Shown piece by piece: positions 59,310 to 64,000 of a stretch of DNA of 64,000 bases. Numbering within the stretch: position 1 is the stretch's first letter; every line of letters begins with the position of its first letter. The translations under genes and the position numbers were made by a program. Location: the NCBI GenBank assembly GCA_003993805.1, contig RSEF01000001.1, positions 212,677,085 to 212,741,084 on the forward strand. Reading direction: 5' to 3'. This DNA is from Himantopus leucocephalus. Lineage: Eukaryota > Chordata > Aves > Charadriiformes > Recurvirostridae. The notes under the pieces are model-generated. The model ran no database searches, was not told the origin of the DNA, and saw only the letters and a list, made by a program, of their open reading frames with translations.

Positions 59310-61830
59310 TCACACAGAAAAAAATCTGGACTTTTTAAACAGCGCTTAAATGATTCTCTCCCCCAAAGAATTAAATTACCATTTATAGCCCATTCTTCCT
59401 ATTAAAAATTTATCAATTTATTCATCACTTCTAGGACTGAGACCTTTCATTTGTTTTACAATGAAGAAACCTTTGATCTGCAATTCTCCAAGGCTACCAT
59501 TTTTTATTCTTTAGTTCTTCTCATTAAAAATAAAATACCTCTATTCTCCAAAATGCCTTGATGGCACTCTCAAAGTGTCCATTTTAACAATGAGAAACTT
59601 TTTTTATCCTTACCTTGTGATAGGCACTTCAGAAGTTTAAAAGGCGCTTTTTTTTTTTTAAATCATAACAGTACTGTACTGCAAAAAAAACGAGTTTTTA
59701 CAGCCAAGAATCATCACACTGGAAGACTGCAACCAGGCAGTAATTACAAAGTGAGCGAGAACTTTCTCCCAAAGATACAGAAGCAAATAGTAAAAATAGA
59801 GTTTCACAGAATTTCTTCGCCTGGCATGCTGAATTTGGCTAACCTGAAATGAGTTTGTCCCGGGACACCCAAGCTACACCCCAGCCCTGCCAGCCTGCCT
59901 CCGAGGGGCAACTCCTAAACGGAGCCCAAGCCAGAGCATGCATTAAGACTCAGAGGCACAACTTGCATAAGAACATTTGGAAACCATATTTTAGCATTTT
60001 TACCCCTTGTTCATCCTGTTCTCAACAGCTGGACACACAAAGACCCCTCTCAGCAAAACAGTTGTCAGCACTTGGGTGTGACTACGACTACAGAAAGCCG
60101 ATTTACCCTACCCAAGCTGCTAAACGTGTGTTTCACATCAGCGGCCTCAGGCTGCTCCTTCGGAGAGCAGGACAAAATGTCAAAGTGGATTTGCTTTGCT
60201 GTACTCCTGATACAATGCACATCTCACCTACTCCAAGGACCATACATTTTTGCATTACTTTACTCTATAAGGTTTTATCCATCAATGTTATTAGAGGCAC
60301 ACAGGTTACACACTACCAATCAATAAAACAGGACCAAGGACATTCGCCCAAGCCCAGGTTGTGTGGCACAGGCTGGCCGTGTCCAGCTACGTAATACTTT
60401 GGCCCCATATGAAGCACTAGGACATAACTACTAACTGGCACATGGGCTTTGGATCTGAAGTTTGAAACAACCCGAGAGCTGTATCACTATCGCTCAGCAG
60501 AGAGGCACCTTCATGCCTGGAGAAGGCTGCAGGAGAGCCCCAGAGTGCAAAGTCATGAGCAGGGATTTGGGCTTGATGCCATTGCCCCATCGCCTATGGG
60601 GAATGGCCCATGGGATGGAGGAGAGTCTAGCTGCTGCGGGCCAAATCTGTGTCAGGCAGCAGGCTAACATGTCTTCAAGCTTGTTCTTCTCTTCTCTTCA
60701 AGTAGAGATGTTGCAATGATGGTTGCACTTCGCTGCTGATCCAGCAAAAAGCCCAAATGCCCAGCACCAAGTGATTCCCTAGCACAAGAGCATCTCATGG
60801 ACTGCTGCTGGTCCGCCACACAGTTCTGCATTGCGCCTTGGTGCACCACAGAGGGCTTGCAGGGCTTCCACCGCATGAAGGTTTCTGAAAGGGGATTTCT
60901 CAATAGACCCAGTCAAGAATTTTCCTTAAAAAGCATCTTTTCAGGAAAAACTGGATTTTTATTCCAAATACACGTTTCCCCTCATCTGCTCTCCACAGAA
61001 ACTCCGATGTCTGTCAGGGACAGCAGTGCTGGAAAAGCACTATGTGCTGTTTGCAGTTTGATTTTTAACACAAAAACATTTCCTATACAATGAAATTCTA
61101 ATTTCTGCGCACCTCTCGCAGACAGCTGAAGAACACGTTAAAGCTGAACTCCCAGCAGAGACTAGACCCCATTCCAAACCTGAGTTCAGCTCAAATGCAA
61201 TGCTGAATCGAGCCCACAGTCATCTGCTGAGAGGTCAAGGAAAAAGGAAACCTAACCCACCCAATTCCCAACGCTTACGTACAGTGACACCAAAGCAGAA
61301 CGGCCAGCTAACTTGGTAGAGAAACAGTAATATACTCCATTACCAAAGCAGAGCATATCAGAGGATCAAAACCACTTAGTGTCCAAGCCTCTGTTTAGTG
61401 CAACGTAAACCCTCCAGCTGCTACAGGGAGAGAAAAGGCAGCTTTTGCCAGCAGACACATTTATGTAGGAGCCCCAGCTACGACCACGGGAAAGTGCCAA
61501 GTGTACCTGTGCTCCCTCCTCCTCATCCCAACCATTGTAGCTACCTGTATCGGGAGGGAGCAGAGGAGGAGCCGAGCCAGCAGAAAGCACAGAAATCCAG
61601 AAAACCGCTCCATAAAATAGCACGTGGCTAGGTGCAGCTAATTACACTTTTGTCACCAAATACAAGACGGACCAAACATATTACTGTCTTGTAAGTCACT
61701 TGCATATGCCAGAATATTTCCGCTCTGCATAAATGGATTCCTTTCAAATATTGTGAAAATGAATTCATCCCAGAAAAACACAACAGGCCTAACCGCATGT
61801 CACCAGATGTCACCCGGACTATGATACAGC
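59310..61830. other. Upstream or intronic sequence with one ATG-initiated open frame
   Basis: A 181-codon frame (59849-60394, plus) does begin with ATG but shows no signal peptide, domain or low-complexity bias. A second frame is open inside it, so I treat it as chance. T-run at about 59649-59660. Confidence 0.4.
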
Positions 61831-61834
61831 CACT

Positions 61835-62090
61835 TGAGTATGCTCTTCAGCAGCATCGCATAGGAGCCGTGAATGTCTGATGAGCCCCAGGAACGCGGGC
61901 TTGCCAAGCACTTGTCAATCTCCAGCGCGTGTTATTCCTCTTCAGTAATCTAATGCCGGCATCTTGTTCCTGTGTACATAAAAGCTTGCTCAGCGTGTTC
62001 AAATTGCTATAATTCTGACAGCCTAATCATTTGGCGAAATGCTGCCATATTAACAGATAACAGCTTGCCCTCTCTGCAAACAGGAGGCTC
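61835..62090. promoter_or_regulatory. Possible conserved non-coding element
   Basis: Repeat-free, balanced sequence with clustered homeodomain-type TAATC/TAATCAT motifs (about 61948 and 62023) and a stretch around GCCTAATCATTTGGCGAAAT that looks under constraint. This is a subjective judgement; no alignment was possible. Confidence 0.22.
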
Positions 62091-62254
62091 CTACTCTGCA
62101 TCACTCGTTTCAGGCAAGGGGATGGGCGAGGGGGTTTCACCTCCTACTCCTGTTGGTGGGATAATATTAACGATACTTAATGCCCACTACCCCCAAAGCA
62201 GTGTGAAAATACATCATGTGGGGTTGTTTTACTTTGGCAAAGCAACGCACACAT

Positions 62255-62345
62255 GCAGAAAAGAGGCATTATTCCCATTTTATAGAGTCCTTCACAGAGA
62301 CAGAAAAGAAATTTATGTGACAAAGGAAACGCGTGGGTTTAGAAG
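62255..62345 (-). repeat. Probable MIR-like SINE relic
   Basis: CATTATTCCCATTTTATAGA on the plus strand is a strong antisense MIR core match. The following CACAGAGACAGAAAAG and GTGACAAAGG recall cacagagaggttaagtgac. The downstream half is poorly preserved. Confidence 0.45.
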
Positions 62346-62349
62346 TAAA

Positions 62350-64000
62350 ACTGAATCCATCCCACCCAGTCGTAGTCCAAATAACCATAATATTATTGAA
62401 TTAGCGCTCTGCTTAAAATAAGCGGAGATCAGAGACTCCCGAAGTGTGGTTTGCAGTTAACCTTTGCTCCAGGAGTCACAGCAATGACTGACAGAGGTCA
62501 GGCCAAAGGTTTCCCTAGCCCAATATCCTGCCCGATAGTGGCCTGCAACAGATGCCTATGGAGGAGTAAAACCAGGCAAAATACATTGTAATAACTCTAC
62601 ACAGGAATGTAGAGATTTGCAGCTCCCGCATTTCAGGAATCGGAGGGGATTTCTCTCTTTTTAAGAGCATTTGATGGATTTCTCTTCCATGAATTTGTAC
62701 AGATGCTGTCTGTTGGCACGAAAACTTCTGGCATCCATAAGGTCCAGCGAACTGCACAGCTTCATCACAGATCTCCATCAGGTCACTTTAAGCCTGTTTC
62801 CTCAGAATTAAAACAGCTGGGACAAAGAGTAAATAATCCTGCACTTTCCAGCTAAGCAAGTTTTCCTTTCTGATAATAGTTATTTTAGATCCCATTACTG
62901 TGCATACAAAGTTAAGGTTATTCTTTGCATAACTTTGCATTCAGGTCCACCCTGCAGAAAACGCTAAGTCCTGGTCAAAAAATGTAGCAAAGTTTTAACG
63001 CAATTGGTACATTTTTATGTTTGTTTGGTTTGTTTGTTTTTTTTTAAATGCAGGGAAGTATTAATGTCTTCCCCCTTCCACAGAGTACAACCGGTCAGGA
63101 ATGACTCTCATCGCAGGAGGAGTCCTGCAGCAGGTCCTCCTAGTACAGTAACCGTAAGGAAAGTGCTTGATTTTTTCAGGCCAATGGTTCCCAAATGGTC
63201 TCTTCAAAAGTATGAACAACCTTCACCCCATAGCGCTTCTCTCCACAGAAACCCCTCCAAGCATTCTTCCCTTAAATAGGGGATCAAGTTATTATCAACC
63301 CTGCCCTCTTGTTTCTCGTTGCATTTTCTCCACAACTCGGATACCCGTGTTAGTGCTCACAATATTGTTGTCGAGTCCGAGGCCTTTTAAAGAGACAAGT
63401 AAAGGGAATACCTCCACTATATCAACAATACATTGATCAATGTACAAGCTGGTTTGTACGGGAAATAAACAACCTCCATCCTGATCAAAGGTCCTGAACA
63501 TGTAGCTTGACAGACTATAAGGAAGTGTTTTAAACACTGCAGGGCACTATGTTTGCATTTAATCTTTTCTTTTTTATTACTTTCCTTTTTTAAAAAAAAA
63601 ACATTTTTCCCCAACCTGTCAGTGTTTGCTTTCCAAGATTTGTTTATGCTATGTAAGCTGTAGGTTATTTCTGTTAGAGACCCTAATTTCCTCCTCTGCT
63701 GGGACTATGGCGATAGCCCCGAGGAAGTTTACACTGAGAGAGAAGAGCATGACAGGCAGTGAATTAAGTGGTTCAGAAAGAGATTCAATTAGCTTTTTCT
63801 GTGGAGGAAAATGAAGATAAAGAAATTCTTGGCGGTTCCACTCCCCTGTCTCTGTCTCAACTTCTGCAAATGCACATCAAGAGACAGTCAAAGAAAATAA
63901 TCATCAATATTTGAAACTTAATATGACATGAGATTTATTGACACGGGACTAATACCAAAATCCACCCTTTCTGTTTTTTTTCTTTTTTCTTTTTTTTTTT
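62350..64000. other. Upstream or intronic sequence ending in a T-rich tract
   Basis: A TTTG-type repeat sits at 63014-63047 and an A-run near 63592-63601. The window ends in a T/C tract (63968-64000). No gene is seen. Confidence 0.5.

Larger units (their letters stand above)
18986..64000 (-). other. FAT3: FAT3 5' intron or 5' flanking DNA (partial)
   Basis: The strong acceptor on the coding exon means this 45-kb stretch lies upstream of a spliced exon in the gene's direction. It is therefore either one long 5' intron or intron plus promoter. No coding exon is visible in it. The landmarks are repeats, several CpG- or GC-rich patches and simple-sequence tracts, listed separately. I cannot place the transcription start. 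Confidence 0.65.

Noticed and set aside
59849..60394. 181-codon ATG-initiated frame
   Set aside because: No domain, no signal peptide and a second overlapping frame; it would need transcript evidence.
1..64000. tRNA genes, CRISPR arrays, bacterial operons, complete endogenous retroviruses
   Set aside because: I looked for tRNA-like GTTCRANNC boxes, regularly spaced repeats, LTR pairs and viral polymerase motifs and found none I could support.

Overview
This is a vertebrate, very probably avian, genomic window that is almost entirely non-coding. It contains one certain protein-coding segment: the large first coding exon of the atypical cadherin FAT3, on the minus strand at about 15.6-18.9 kb. 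The bird assignment rests on several short CR1 LINE 3' ends carrying the typical ATTCTATG-like terminal repeats, the scarcity of other young repeats, and an exon sequence very close to what I recall of mammalian FAT3. One CR1 runs into a 100-base assembly gap. There are further N gaps at 6673-6772 and 41015-41097 and single Ns at 6505 and 54884, so this is draft sequence.

Layout. FAT3 is read right to left. The exon (15637-18948) has a good splice acceptor on its right edge (18949-18950, after a strong polypyrimidine tract) and a G|GTGAGT donor on its left edge (15631-15636). It carries 17 nt of 5' UTR, the start codon, a signal peptide, and nine complete extracellular cadherin repeats plus the start of a tenth. 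The 15.6 kb to the left is the next intron, and no further FAT3 exon is visible there. The 45 kb to the right is upstream sequence, presumably the intron that separates this exon from a non-coding first exon, or the 5' flank. No second gene is supported anywhere.

The non-coding part holds four CR1 fragments (about 6.63, 25.03, 27.10 and 55.13 kb), three decayed MIR-like SINE relics (about 2.95, 43.72 and 62.25 kb), possible older amniote repeats (13.6, 20.0 and 36.9 kb), a compound CAG/AAC microsatellite (30.43 kb), a 42-bp minisatellite (44.43 kb), a 12-bp minisatellite (28.78 kb), homopolymer and homopyrimidine tracts, and G-rich tracts. Three CpG-dense patches (5.04-5.26, 25.66-25.86 and 26.27-26.44 kb), a GC-rich patch beside the 41 kb gap, and a TATA/MEF2-like site beside a 16-bp palindrome (52.87 kb) are the best candidates for regulatory DNA or alternative promoters.

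I found no clearly new biological system. The most distinctive details are a two-codon upstream ORF whose stop overlaps the FAT3 start codon (TGATG), a 20-bp perfect palindrome at 12.86 kb inside a stretch that is open on both strands, and the CpG-rich and TATA/MEF2-like candidate elements. Apparent ORFs of 150-200 codons elsewhere are mostly stop-poor GC-rich sequence or begin at GTG/TTG, and I do not regard them as genes.
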